Shown: positions 9,151 to 16,466 of the stretch, in pieces
Numbering within the stretch: position 1 is the first letter of the stretch
Layout: the number at the start of each line of letters is the position of its first letter
Assembly (NCBI RefSeq): GCF_036046055.1
Contig: NZ_CP107939.1
Span: 3,782,001 to 3,846,000, forward strand
Origin: Nocardia sp. NBC_00403
GTDB lineage: Bacteria > Actinomycetota > Actinomycetes > Mycobacteriales > Mycobacteriaceae
Direction: 5' to 3'
DNA: 64,000 nt
Notes under the pieces: model-generated
Told to the model about the DNA's origin: nothing
Seen by the model: the letters and a program-made list of their open reading frames with translations, nothing else
Databases searched by the model: none
Made by a program: the position numbers and the translations under genes

Positions 9151-9735
9151 TCAGCGGACGCGGGTGCCGAGGAGGTGGCGGACGCCGCCGACGAACAGTT
9201 GCAGGCCGAAGTCGAAACGGGCGGTGGCGTCGGGGGTTTCGTCGAGCGGGGAGGCGTCGTCGGAGAGGGCGCCGACCGAGTCCATCTGCATTCTGGACTG
9301 TTCGTCGACTGTTTGGCCGAGGACGTAGTACAGCAGGGTGTAGGCGGCCAGTTCGCCTTCGTGCCGGGGCATGCCTGCGCGGATTGCCGCGCTCACCAGG
9401 CGTTCCCGGCCCTTGTTCGTGGTGAGACGGGAGGCGTAGGTGGCCGAGACCAGTTCGGCGCCGTCGCGGTAGGCCAGTAGGCAGTTGCGCAGGCGATGCG
9501 CCAGTTCGGTGATCTGGCCCGACCATTCGATCGCGTCGATCGGCTCGTCCATCGGCGCGAGAATCTTGTCGGCGACCGCGCCGAGCAACGCCTGTTTATT
9601 GGGGAAATGCCAGTACAGGGCCCCGGGCTGCACCTGTAGTGAGCCCGCGAGCCTGCGCATGGTCAGATCGGCGAGACCGTATTGGTCGAGAATGGCGACA
9701 GCGCCGTCGACCACGTCCGCCCTGTGCAGTTGCAC
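9151..9735 (-). CDS. TetR-family transcriptional regulator (TetR class, C-terminal domain like TetR_C)
   Basis: A 194-residue repressor. The N-terminal helix-turn-helix is LTMRRLAGSLQVQPGALYWHFPNKQAL (about residues 24-50, shown as a region). The remaining helices resemble the classical TetR ligand-binding domain, with the ending RFDFGLQLFVGG. The GTG start at 9735 follows a GGAAGGAA ribosome site. It is divergent from bioB, and a palindrome lies between them. No exporter is adjacent, so control of itself or of bioB is an inference from position. Confidence 0.88.
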   Translation of the reverse strand: MQLHRADVVDGAVAILDQYGLADLTMRRLAGSLQVQPGALYWHFPNKQALLGAVADKILAPMDEPIDAIEWSGQITELAHRLRNCLLAYRDGAELVSATYASRLTTNKGRERLVSAAIRAGMPRHEGELAAYTLLYYVLGQTVDEQSRMQMDSVGALSDDASPLDETPDATARFDFGLQLFVGGVRHLLGTRVR

Positions 9736-9786
9736 CCGGATTCCTTCCCCGTCGTGTTTTGACTCACTCTTACCATTACCCTAGCC

Positions 9787-9799
9787 TGAACACCGTTCA
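9787..9799. promoter_or_regulatory. Candidate TetR operator between tetR and bioB
   Basis: TGAAC-ACC-GTTCA is a 5-bp inverted repeat in the divergent intergenic region, extendable with one mismatch pair on each side. It is the best regulator site seen there. Its assignment to the neighbouring TetR protein is by position. Confidence 0.4.
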
Positions 9800-9870
9800 A
9801 GTTGCACGGCCACCTGGGGTGAACCCCAGCGGATCGACCGTGTACTGCACCGGACGAAGGGATTCGTGCA

Positions 9871-10884
9871 GTGACCCAGGCACCCGTTCAGACCGATATC
9901 TTGGCCATTGCCCGCGAGCAGGTGCTCGAGCGTGGTGCCGGCCTGACCCAGGAGCAGACCCTAGAGGTGCTGCGGCTCGGTGACGATCGGCTCGAAGACC
10001 TACTGGCCCTCGCGCACGAGGTGCGCATGAAGTGGTGCGGCCCCGAGGTCGAGGTCGAGGGCATCATCAGCCTCAAGACCGGCGGCTGCCCGGAAGACTG
10101 CCACTTCTGTTCCCAGTCGGGCCTGTTCCAGTCGCCGGTGCGCGCCGCCTGGCTCGATATTCCCAGCCTCGTCGAGGCGGCCAAGCAGACCGCCAAGTCC
10201 GGCGCCACCGAGTTCTGCATCGTCGCCGCTGTCCGCGGCCCGGACGAGCGGCTGATGGCGCAGGTCGCCGCGGGTGTCGAGGCCATCCGCAACGAGGTCG
10301 ACATCCAGGTCGCCTGTTCGCTGGGCATGCTCACCCAGGAGCAGGTCGACCAGCTGGCCGCCATGGGCGTGCACCGCTACAACCACAACCTGGAGACCTC
10401 CCGTTCGCACTTTCCGAACGTGGTCACCACGCACAGCTGGGAAGAGCGCTGGGACACCCTGCGCATGGTGCGCGAAGCGGGCATGGAGGTGTGCTGCGGC
10501 GGTATCCTCGGCATGGGCGAAAGCCTGGAGCAGCGCGCCGAATTCGCCGCCGATCTCGCGAAGCTCGATCCCGACGAGGTCCCGCTGAACTTCCTCAACC
10601 CGCGCCCCGGCACCCCTTTCGGTGACCTCGAAGTGCTGCCCGCATCCGATGCGCTGCGCGCCGTCGCCGCGTTCCGACTTGCGTTGCCGCGCACCATGCT
10701 TCGCTTCGCGGGTGGCCGCGAGATCACCCTCGGCGACCTCGGCGCGAAGCAGGGCATCCTCGGCGGCATCAACGCCGTTATCGTCGGCAACTACCTGACC
10801 ACCCTCGGACGGCCCGCCGAAGCAGACCTGGATCTGCTCGGCGAGTTGAAGATGCCCATCAAAGCGCTCAACGAAACGCTCTGA
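9871..10884 (+). CDS. bioB: Biotin synthase
   Basis: A 337-residue radical-SAM enzyme that inserts sulfur into dethiobiotin. The radical-SAM cluster motif [14 protein letters not shown] gives C73, C77 and C80. The family motifs [19 protein letters not shown] and [13 protein letters not shown] are intact, and an FCIVAAVRG cysteine and ACSLGM cysteine are in place for the auxiliary iron-sulfur cluster. Length is normal. The start is GTG 9871. The genes for earlier biotin steps (bioA, bioF, bioD) are not upstream, unlike in M. tuberculosis; the upstream neighbour is a TetR gene. Confidence 0.97.
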   Translation: MTQAPVQTDILAIAREQVLERGAGLTQEQTLEVLRLGDDRLEDLLALAHEVRMKWCGPEVEVEGIISLKTGGCPEDCHFCSQSGLFQSPVRAAWLDIPSLVEAAKQTAKSGATEFCIVAAVRGPDERLMAQVAAGVEAIRNEVDIQVACSLGMLTQEQVDQLAAMGVHRYNHNLETSRSHFPNVVTTHSWEERWDTLRMVREAGMEVCCGGILGMGESLEQRAEFAADLAKLDPDEVPLNFLNPRPGTPFGDLEVLPASDALRAVAAFRLALPRTMLRFAGGREITLGDLGAKQGILGGINAVIVGNYLTTLGRPAEADLDLLGELKMPIKALNETL

Positions 10885-10917
10885 TCCGCCCGCCTTGCGA
10901 CGAAAGGGGCAGGCGCG

Positions 10918-11145
10918 ATGAGTACTGTCATGGATATGGACGAGCGCTACAACCCGTTCACCGGTAAGCGGATCGTGCCGGGTCTGGATGACCCGGTGCC
11001 GACCGCTGCCGCGCTGGGGCTGGAACCGCCGCGCTTCTGTGCAGAGTGCGGTCGCCGGATGGTCGTGCAGGTGAGCCCGGACGGCTGGTGGGCGAAGTGT
11101 TCACGGCACGGGGTGCTCGACTCGGCGAGTCTGGAACGCCGCTAG
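10918..11145 (+). CDS. bsaP: Biotin synthase auxiliary protein (BsaP/Rv1590-like)
   Basis: A 75-residue protein immediately downstream of bioB. It has the pattern [13 protein letters not shown] near the N-terminus and a cysteine cluster CAEC (C41, C44) plus C61, enough for a small metal or iron-sulfur site. From memory, the M. tuberculosis gene in this position (Rv1590) has recently been described as an auxiliary protein needed by actinobacterial BioB. Position, size and cysteines agree. The stop TAG overlaps the GTG of the next gene (TAGTG). Confidence 0.85.
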   Translation: MSTVMDMDERYNPFTGKRIVPGLDDPVPTAAALGLEPPRFCAECGRRMVVQVSPDGWWAKCSRHGVLDSASLERR

Positions 11146-11831
11146 TGGTGGCGCGCGCTGTGGGGATGCGGCGTGAGGTGCGCGCCGCGGTGGTCGTCGG
11201 CGTCGCGGTGTTGCTGCTCAGTGTGCTCGGTGGTGTCGTGTGGGGTTGGCTCGCCCCGACCGAGCAGTTGCTGGTGGTCCAGCCCGGCCGTGGCTCCATA
11301 CTGACCGGGGAGAGCGTGCATCAGTTCGACGCGCTCGCGATCTTCGTGTGCGTCGGCGCGGTGACCGGCGTGCTGTCCGCGGTGGGCGCGTGGCGGTGGC
11401 GTGCGGTACGTGGGCCGATCGTGCAAGTCGGGCTACTGGCCGGGTCTCTCGCGGGCGCTTTCGCGATGTCCTGGGTGGGCGAGCAGCTCACCCGGTGGCA
11501 GCATCCGCGTCCACACGATCCGCCCGTCGGGCAGATCGTCGTCCTGCCGACCGAGGTGAGCAGCTGGCTGGCACTGATCGTGCAGCCGCTGCTGGCGTCG
11601 CTGGTGGTGTTGTTCGTCGCCGCGCTCTACCCGTCGGACGATCTGGGCACCGGATTCAGTGGGCCGTTGGGGAAGTCCAGGCCGGTCGACGATCGATCCT
11701 TCACCGGGGCAAGCGTTTACCGCCCGTATGTCGCCGAGCATGCGGGCAATGGGCCCGCCCCCTACGGTGGGTACGAGCAGGTCCCGGAACCCGGATCCGA
11801 TTCGATGCCGCAGTCTCGACCCACCCACTGA
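11145..11831 (+). CDS. DUF2567 membrane protein (Rv1591-like)
   Basis: A membrane protein of about 228 residues with four hydrophobic segments (AAVVVGVAVLLLSVLGGVVW, LAIFVCVGAVTGVLSAVGA, VGLLAGSLAGAFAM, LALIVQPLLASLVVLFVAAL) and a hydrophilic, proline- and glycine-rich C-terminus. The GTG at 11145 overlaps the bsaP stop; ATG 11166 is an alternative. The family occurs next to bioB in mycobacteria. Its function is unknown. Confidence 0.8.
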   Translation: MVARAVGMRREVRAAVVVGVAVLLLSVLGGVVWGWLAPTEQLLVVQPGRGSILTGESVHQFDALAIFVCVGAVTGVLSAVGAWRWRAVRGPIVQVGLLAGSLAGAFAMSWVGEQLTRWQHPRPHDPPVGQIVVLPTEVSSWLALIVQPLLASLVVLFVAALYPSDDLGTGFSGPLGKSRPVDDRSFTGASVYRPYVAEHAGNGPAPYGGYEQVPEPGSDSMPQSRPTH

Positions 11832-11883
11832 CGCGTTGGCCGAACCGTTGCCTGCGGGGCCGTGCGGAACTACCACAACCACC

Positions 11884-11889
11884 TAGAAT
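11884..11889 (+). promoter_or_regulatory. -10 box upstream of the DUF1353 gene
   Basis: TAGAAT lies 36 bases before GTG 11926, leaving room for the AGAGGAAC ribosome site. No convincing -35 is visible. Confidence 0.35.
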
Positions 11890-11925
11890 TGTGGGATACG
11901 CTCTGCGTTCAGAGAGGAACGGGTC

Positions 11926-12462
11926 GTGGCGTTCGTCGGTAACGGGCCGGTCGTCGAGGAGCTCGACGCGAAGTTCTGGCGGGTGGCCGCGCCACTGGTC
12001 TATCACGGTGCCGACGAGGAATTCGTTGTCCCCGAAGGCTTTCGCACCGATTTCGCCTCGGTGCCGCGCGCGTTCGTCTGGTTGATTCCCCGCTACGGCG
12101 TCTACACCAGGGCCGCCATTCTGCACGACTACCTGCGCAGCTCCGGCGTGGTCGGCACGGCCGACGCAGACGGCATCTTCAGGCGCGCACTGCGCGAGGC
12201 AAGAGTGTCGGTGCCGCGCCGCTGGATAATGTGGGCCGCAGTGCGTTTGGGCAGCCGCCTGCGCGGCGCAGGCCCGTTGGACATCGCCCGCTTCGTGCTG
12301 ATCGCCGCGCTGGCAGTGCCGTTCCTCGCTATTCCCGCGACTGTGGTGCAGCTGTTTCTCATGCTGTTCTGGCTGGTCGAGCTGGTGTTCTGGGGCGTGG
12401 CGAACATTGGACGCCGGGCGACTGCGCCGCCACCGCCGACGCCGCAGATGAAGACGGCCTGA
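11926..12462 (+). CDS. DUF1353 family protein with C-terminal membrane segment
   Basis: A 178-residue protein. The N-terminal half carries the DUF1353 pattern (FVVPEGFRTDFASVPR, then AAILHDYLR), seen in phage-related and host proteins of unknown function. The C-terminal half adds hydrophobic stretches (FVLIAALAVPFLAIPATVVQ and LFLMLFWLVELVFWGV). The GTG start follows an AGAGGAAC ribosome site. A coding-like stretch continues past its stop in another frame (12459-12638), so the annotated C-terminus may not be the original one. It begins the accessory block between DUF2567 and nrtR. Confidence 0.75.
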   Translation: MAFVGNGPVVEELDAKFWRVAAPLVYHGADEEFVVPEGFRTDFASVPRAFVWLIPRYGVYTRAAILHDYLRSSGVVGTADADGIFRRALREARVSVPRRWIMWAAVRLGSRLRGAGPLDIARFVLIAALAVPFLAIPATVVQLFLMLFWLVELVFWGVANIGRRATAPPPPTPQMKTA

Positions 12463-12638
12463 CCGATCCGATAGCGGCCGACGATATCGCCGCGGCTGCG
12501 CGCCCGGTCATCCCGATGCCGTCGCCGGTGGCCGATGACGGCGAGGAGATCGCCGCAGTCGCCGCGTGCTGGGAACACGCGCGCAGTGTTGTCGAGAACC
12601 AGCCGACCTGGTCGTACCACTGCCTGCGAACTGACTGA
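12459..12638 (+). other. Orphan coding-like tail after the DUF1353 gene
   Basis: This frame reads like protein for about 59 residues (LTDPIAADDIAAAARPVIP, later AACWEHARSVVENQPTW) with strongly GC-biased wobble bases. It has no ATG, GTG or TTG start except an internal ATG at 12516 that would give a 40-residue product. It lies in the frame two bases on from the DUF1353 gene and continues from upstream in that phase. It is either the displaced C-terminus of the DUF1353 protein after a frameshift, or a decayed gene. Confidence 0.4.
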
Positions 12639-12640
12639 AT

Positions 12641-12655
12641 GTTCCGGTCCGGAAC
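12641..12655. promoter_or_regulatory. Palindrome GTTCCGG-T-CCGGAAC, candidate operator
   Basis: A perfect 7-bp inverted repeat around one base, about 130 bp upstream of the nSTAND pseudogene. It shares the core TCCGGTCCGGA with two further sites at 15950-15966 and 15995-16005. Confidence 0.5.
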
Positions 12656-12786
12656 CAAGATCCGATGCTTCCAGCTGCACGTTTACCGGATTGGATCGGC
12701 GCGACCGGACGCTACCGTCGACCGGCTGCCTACTCTCGCTACAGGTCGGGAGCGTCGCCTCCGACACCAGAAGTGGAGGAGGACAG

Positions 12787-14326
12787 GTGGATTCGAGTGA
12801 ACCGGAACCCCGTTGGCGCCCAGCACCGCGAACGGTCTTCTCCCAGCAGTTCGCCGCGCTCTTCGATGCGGCAGGCAATCCGACGCTGCGCCGGGTTGCG
12901 GCCGCGGCCGAGGCGCGCATGCGAGCCACCCGAGCGGCCGGGCAGAAGGGCGGTGCATCGATCCAGCGCATCAGCGATTGGAAGGCGGGGCGCAATGTGC
13001 CCGCCCGCTTCGAATCCCTGCTGCCCGTATTGCTCACGCTCCTCGACGAGGCGCGCGAGTCCAGTAAGCCCGTGCCGCCTGCGCTGCTGGATCTGCGGGT
13101 GTGGCGACGACTGTGGACGGCGTCGAACGAGTGGGACCCCGAGTCCGACACTGCGCAGTGCCCGTACCTCGGCTTGACCTCCTACCGCAGACAGGACGCA
13201 GATCTGTTCTTCGGCCGTACCCGACCGACCGTCGAACTCGCCGAATTGGTGCGCGCGACAGTGGGTCCCGACGGTCACGGTGGGATCGTGATGCTCGTCG
13301 GCGCCTCCGGCGCGGGTAAATCGTCGCTGCTCGAGGCAGGTTTGCTACCTGCTCTTGCCGATCCGCTCGAGGACTGGGCGATCGCGACCATGACGCCTGG
13401 GCGAGCCCCGGTCGGCAGTCTTTACGCCGCCATCGATGTCGTGCACAGCCAGGAGTCGGTCCGCTCCGAATATGCCTACGGTGCCACGGGTTCCGAACGC
13501 GGCCCCGACACGGCGAACTCCGCCGCTTCCGAGAACGCAGGGGGTTCTCCGGAGTCCGTGGAATCCGCCACCGCGGCGCTGGCCGATTGGGGCATCGGCC
13601 GGCGCCGCCTGTTGATCGTTGACCGGTTCGAGGAACTGTTCACCCTGTGCCACGACCCGCAACAGCGCGAGATGTTCCTGGCCGCGCTCGAACACCGGGC
13701 CATCCGCGGCGAGCACGCCCCGGCCGCTGTCGTGCTGGCGGTGCGCGCCGACTTCTATGCGCAATGTCTGGACGTTCCGGTGTTGGAGGACGCTCTCGAG
13801 CATCGCAGTTACTTGCTCGGCCCGATGCGCCTGGACGAACTGGCGGAAGCAATCAGCCGCCCTGCCGAATTGGCAGGCTGCAAAGTGGAATCCGGTTTGA
13901 ATGAGCTCGTCATCAGTGAGCTGTGTGGCCTCGGCGGTGGAGGGGTCCGCCGAGGCTACGACCTGGGAGCCCTGCCGCTGGTATCCCACGTGATGGTCGG
14001 CGAGATCGCTTGCCTTCAGTCCGGACGGGCCTCTACTGGTTTCCGGCGGCAGGCAAGTGCGAATGTGGGACTTCACGGATATCAGAGATCCGCAGCCGAT
14101 CGAATACCCGGCCGTCACGGCAGACTCGTCGTCGGTCTGGTTCGTCGATTTCTATGGTGACGGTGGGTATTTGATCGGCGTCGACACGGGCGGCAGAGCC
14201 CGGCTGTGGGACCTCGACACACAGCACACGATCACCCGGATTTGCGAGGTGACTCGGTCGCTGATGAACCGGCGGGTGTGGGAGGACCACATGCTGGAGC
14301 TCCCTTACGACCCGCCATGTGAATAG
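12787..14326 (+). pseudogene. nSTAND1 NTPase / WD40-repeat protein, internally deleted and frameshifted
   Basis: The GTG at 12787 follows a GGAGGAGGA ribosome site. The first part encodes an HTH-like N-terminal domain (RISDWKAGRNVPARFE) and a STAND NTPase with Walker A GASGAGKSSLLEAG and Walker B LLIVDRFEELFT. It reads normally to GALPLVSHVM near 14003. There the frame fails. From about 14005 the adjacent frame encodes only the last WD40 repeats (LAFSPDGPLLVSGG, VRMWDF, ARLWDLD) and the typical ending ICEVT...LPYDPPCE, stopping at 14326. Intact relatives have the rest of the NTPase region and many WD40 repeats between these parts, so a large internal deletion fused the two ends out of frame. 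The upstream frame runs on as junk to 14160. Confidence 0.82.
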
Positions 14327-14444
14327 GTAGGAGCTCGAAGGTGCCGTACCTGCCGATAAATGAGTGGAGAGCGGGCTGTCGGCGCGGATACCGTTGATCC
14401 GCAGTCGGTTCGGACAGCGCGACTGTGGGAAGGAGGTGTTGGCA

Positions 14445-14630
14445 ATGAACGAACGTAACCAGGCATTGGTATTGGCGGGGATGTACCCGGAGCAGAGTGG
14501 GGAGCGGCCGGATTTGGTGGCGTGGCGGCGGCGCGATGCGCTGCGCCGGTCCAGTGCTGCGCAACCTGTTCCCAGCAAGCGGCAGTATCGCCGTACGCGC
14601 AAACATAGGAATCGGTCGCAGGATTCGTGA
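14445..14630 (+). CDS. Small basic hypothetical protein
   Basis: A 61-residue, arginine-rich product (KRQYRRTRKHRNRSQ at the C-terminus). It is supported mainly by an excellent ribosome site, AAGGAGGTG, eight bases before ATG 14445. The central LAGMYPEQSGERPDLVAWRR reads like real protein. The basic tail suggests nucleic-acid binding, but no domain is recognised. Confidence 0.6.
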   Translation: MNERNQALVLAGMYPEQSGERPDLVAWRRRDALRRSSAAQPVPSKRQYRRTRKHRNRSQDS

Positions 14631-14644
14631 CGCTGCGGTATTCG

Positions 14645-14816
14645 ATGGGACGGCTGACCGGTGATGGGTGACAGCTGACCGGTGTCGGCTGGTCCGGTGA
14701 CGGCCGACAGTGACGGCTGAGGTGACGGGTCGACTGCTGACGGTCGTCAGGTGACCGCTGACGAGCGACGGCTGACTGGTGACGGGTGACTGGTGACCGC
14801 TGACCGCCGACGGCGG
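14645..14816. repeat. Degenerate short-period repeat of TGAC units
   Basis: About 170 bases built from variants of GGTGACG and GCTGACC at roughly 7-base spacing. The copies are imperfect. Neither strand has a supported gene; the minus strand shows a repeating Ser-Pro-Val pattern only because of the repeat. It sits between the small basic gene and the XRE gene. Confidence 0.65.
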
Positions 14817-14945
14817 AGGTCGCCGAGTCGGGTGCGGTCCGCGTTCGGGGGAACGCGGCCATGACCGCTGTTCGGGGGCGACTGGACAGTCAGCCGTGCC
14901 GGGCCCAGACTCGGATGATAAGTAGTGTCGCCGGTGGGGTGCAGA

Positions 14946-15341
14946 ATGCGTGATGACTGGTGCCCGAGTGTGGCCGAGCGGGTCGATCAGCTGTTCGCGA
15001 CGTTTCACGCGCGGACGGAACCGGAGCGGTCCGGCGACGAAGTGGCTCGGGAGCTGACGCGGCGGGTGAGGTTCCCGGTATCGGCCGGGGTATTGAAGGC
15101 GTTGCGGCGCGGGGTTTCCGATGGCGATCCCGCGGTCCTGGTCGCGTTGGCGGGCTATTTCGGTGTTCCAGGATGCTATCTCACGGATTCCGGTCCAGAA
15201 GTCGTAGTGCTGCATCGGAATTTGGAGCTGTTGCGGAGCATTCGTGCGGCCGGTGTCACCCGGTTGGCGTTGCGTGGTGGCGGTGCCCTGCGTGCGGATG
15301 CCGACCTGTCCGCCCTGGTGCGGGCGCTGGATGCCTTGTGA
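14946..15341 (+). CDS. XRE/EspR-like helix-turn-helix regulator
   Basis: A protein of about 131 residues. The layout matches actinobacterial XRE proteins: SVAERVDQLFATFHARTEP, then a helix-turn-helix ending VSAGVLKALRRGVSDGDPAV, then LAGYFGVPGCYLTD, and a C-terminal helical part (LELLRSIRAAGVTRLALRGG). ATG 14946 follows GGGG at good spacing; GTG 14925 is possible. Its TGA overlaps the GTG of the next gene, so the regulator and the ImmA-like protein are made together. Confidence 0.75.
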   Translation: MRDDWCPSVAERVDQLFATFHARTEPERSGDEVARELTRRVRFPVSAGVLKALRRGVSDGDPAVLVALAGYFGVPGCYLTDSGPEVVVLHRNLELLRSIRAAGVTRLALRGGGALRADADLSALVRALDAL

Positions 15342-15772
15342 GTCCCGATCCGCGGAGGGATCCGATCATCGAGCAGCTGTGGCGGATGGCGGAATTGCTT
15401 GCCGTGCCACTGCCGTGGACTCTGGCGGCATTCATAGAGCGGGCCGAAGCTGTGACAGGCAAGCGAATTCGGCTATTGCCGGTGGCGGGTCTGCACACCG
15501 AGGCAGCGCCGTGCGGGCTGGTATTGGAACGCACGGCCGAGATCGTCATCGCCTATGACGCGGCGGCTTCGGATGCGGATGTCGGCCATATCGTTCGGCA
15601 CGAGGTGGGACATCTGCTGCTGAACCAGATCGGTGGCGCGCCGGACCGGTCGATGACCGAAGCCGTCGAGGCCCTGTTTCCCGAATTCGACCGCGATGAG
15701 GTGCTGCACGTTCTCGGACCAGAGGATCGCGGCGACGAAACCAGCCGACGGTGCACCGTCCCGCCATGCTGA
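15338..15772 (+). CDS. ImmA/IrrE-like putative metallopeptidase
   Basis: A 144-residue protein with the zinc-protease motif HEVGH (IVRHEVGHLLLNQI) near residue 90 and a downstream acidic segment (EALFPEFDRDEVL). In actinobacteria, proteins of this type commonly follow an XRE regulator gene, and in ImmA-like systems the protease cleaves or relieves the regulator. GTG 15338 overlaps the XRE stop by three bases. The biological output, phage-related or otherwise, is not shown by the sequence. Confidence 0.72.
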   Translation: MSPDPRRDPIIEQLWRMAELLAVPLPWTLAAFIERAEAVTGKRIRLLPVAGLHTEAAPCGLVLERTAEIVIAYDAAASDADVGHIVRHEVGHLLLNQIGGAPDRSMTEAVEALFPEFDRDEVLHVLGPEDRGDETSRRCTVPPC

Positions 15773-15949
15773 TTGCCGTCAGTTAGCCAGTCGATCATTC
15801 GGTCCGCGGTACCGGGTGCCCGACAGGGTGCGCCGAGACTGCTGTCCGCGGGGTTTGCCTGCCGGCCTGGGACGCGTAGTCGGTGAGTCGTTCTCCAGAG
15901 CGATGATCGGCGTCGACCGGCAACCACCAGGTCGTCGCTGTGCCGATTC

Positions 15950-15966
15950 TTGTCCGGTCCGGACAA
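15950..15966. promoter_or_regulatory. Palindrome TTGTCCGG-T-CCGGACAA, candidate operator
   Basis: A perfect 8-bp inverted repeat around one base. The centre at 15958 is 42 bp from the centre of the next copy, about four helical turns, so two dimers could sit on the same DNA face. Confidence 0.55.
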
Positions 15967-15994
15967 CTGCGCCTTGGCGGTTCGCTCTCATGCG

Positions 15995-16005
15995 TCCGGT
16001 CCGGA
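15995..16005. promoter_or_regulatory. Palindrome TCCGG-T-CCGGA, candidate operator
   Basis: Second copy of the core in this gap. It precedes the secreted-peptide gene by about 175 bp and lies on the far side of the XRE/ImmA pair from the copy at 12641. Confidence 0.5.
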
Positions 16006-16179
16006 ATTCTCTGTAAATCGCCGTGATCAGCGCATTTACCAACTCGAGCGCGGCCGTTCACGACATCGGCCGTGCCGGTCGCCTAGCGTCGAAGTCGTAC
16101 GATTGATCGAACATCGGGCGGGGCATGATCCGGATTCGGTCGGTAACAAGAAGATCCGTTTCGAATCAGAGGGGGAATC

Positions 16180-16362
16180 GTGTTGTGGAAATCCGTAGCG
16201 GTCGGGGCCATGCTGCTGCTGGTGACCGTAGCCGTTGGCGCGCCGGTTGCCGGCGCGGAGTCGACAGCTGAGGTTGCGGGCCGCGGCGCTGTTGTCACGG
16301 AACAGGTTGTCACGGAACATGCTGTGGTTCCGTGTCTTTGGCCCGTCTGCATCTTGCGATAG
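16180..16362 (+). CDS. Short secreted peptide
   Basis: A 60-residue product. It starts at GTG 16180 after an AGAGGGGGAA ribosome site. The N-terminus is a clear signal peptide (one Lys, then VAVGAMLLLVTVAVGAPVAG, likely cleaved after an A-x-A near residue 26). The mature part would be about 34 residues, ending CLWPVCILR with two closely spaced cysteines that could form a disulfide. The function is unknown; an exported effector, signal or antimicrobial peptide are all possible. It lies next to the XRE/ImmA genes and downstream of paired palindromes. Confidence 0.65.
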   Translation: MLWKSVAVGAMLLLVTVAVGAPVAGAESTAEVAGRGAVVTEQVVTEHAVVPCLWPVCILR

Positions 16363-16466
16363 CGGCCGCGAACCACGGTCCGGCATCCGGTCTGCCGGAT
16401 GTCGGACCACCTGCGACGCAGCGGCGTGAGTGGGGTGTCGGCCACCGTCCGACCCACATGCGGCGG

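Larger units (their letters stand above)
15773..16179. other. 407-bp gap with two palindromes, no supported gene
   Basis: No reading frame here has both a ribosome site and coding-like composition. It contains two related palindromes listed separately. The right end leads into the ribosome site of the small secreted peptide gene. Confidence 0.6.

Noticed and set aside
14645..14816. Considered as a CRISPR array
   Set aside because: The units are about 7 bases and degenerate, without unique spacers or cas genes.
14305..14862. Minus-strand frames with repeating Ser-Pro-Val text
   Set aside because: The pattern comes from the TGAC repeat tract; there is no ribosome site or family.
11926..16362. 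Considered as a prophage or integrated element because DUF1353 occurs in phages
   Set aside because: No integrase, structural phage genes, attachment-site repeats or nearby tRNA were found. It is treated as an accessory block of unknown origin.
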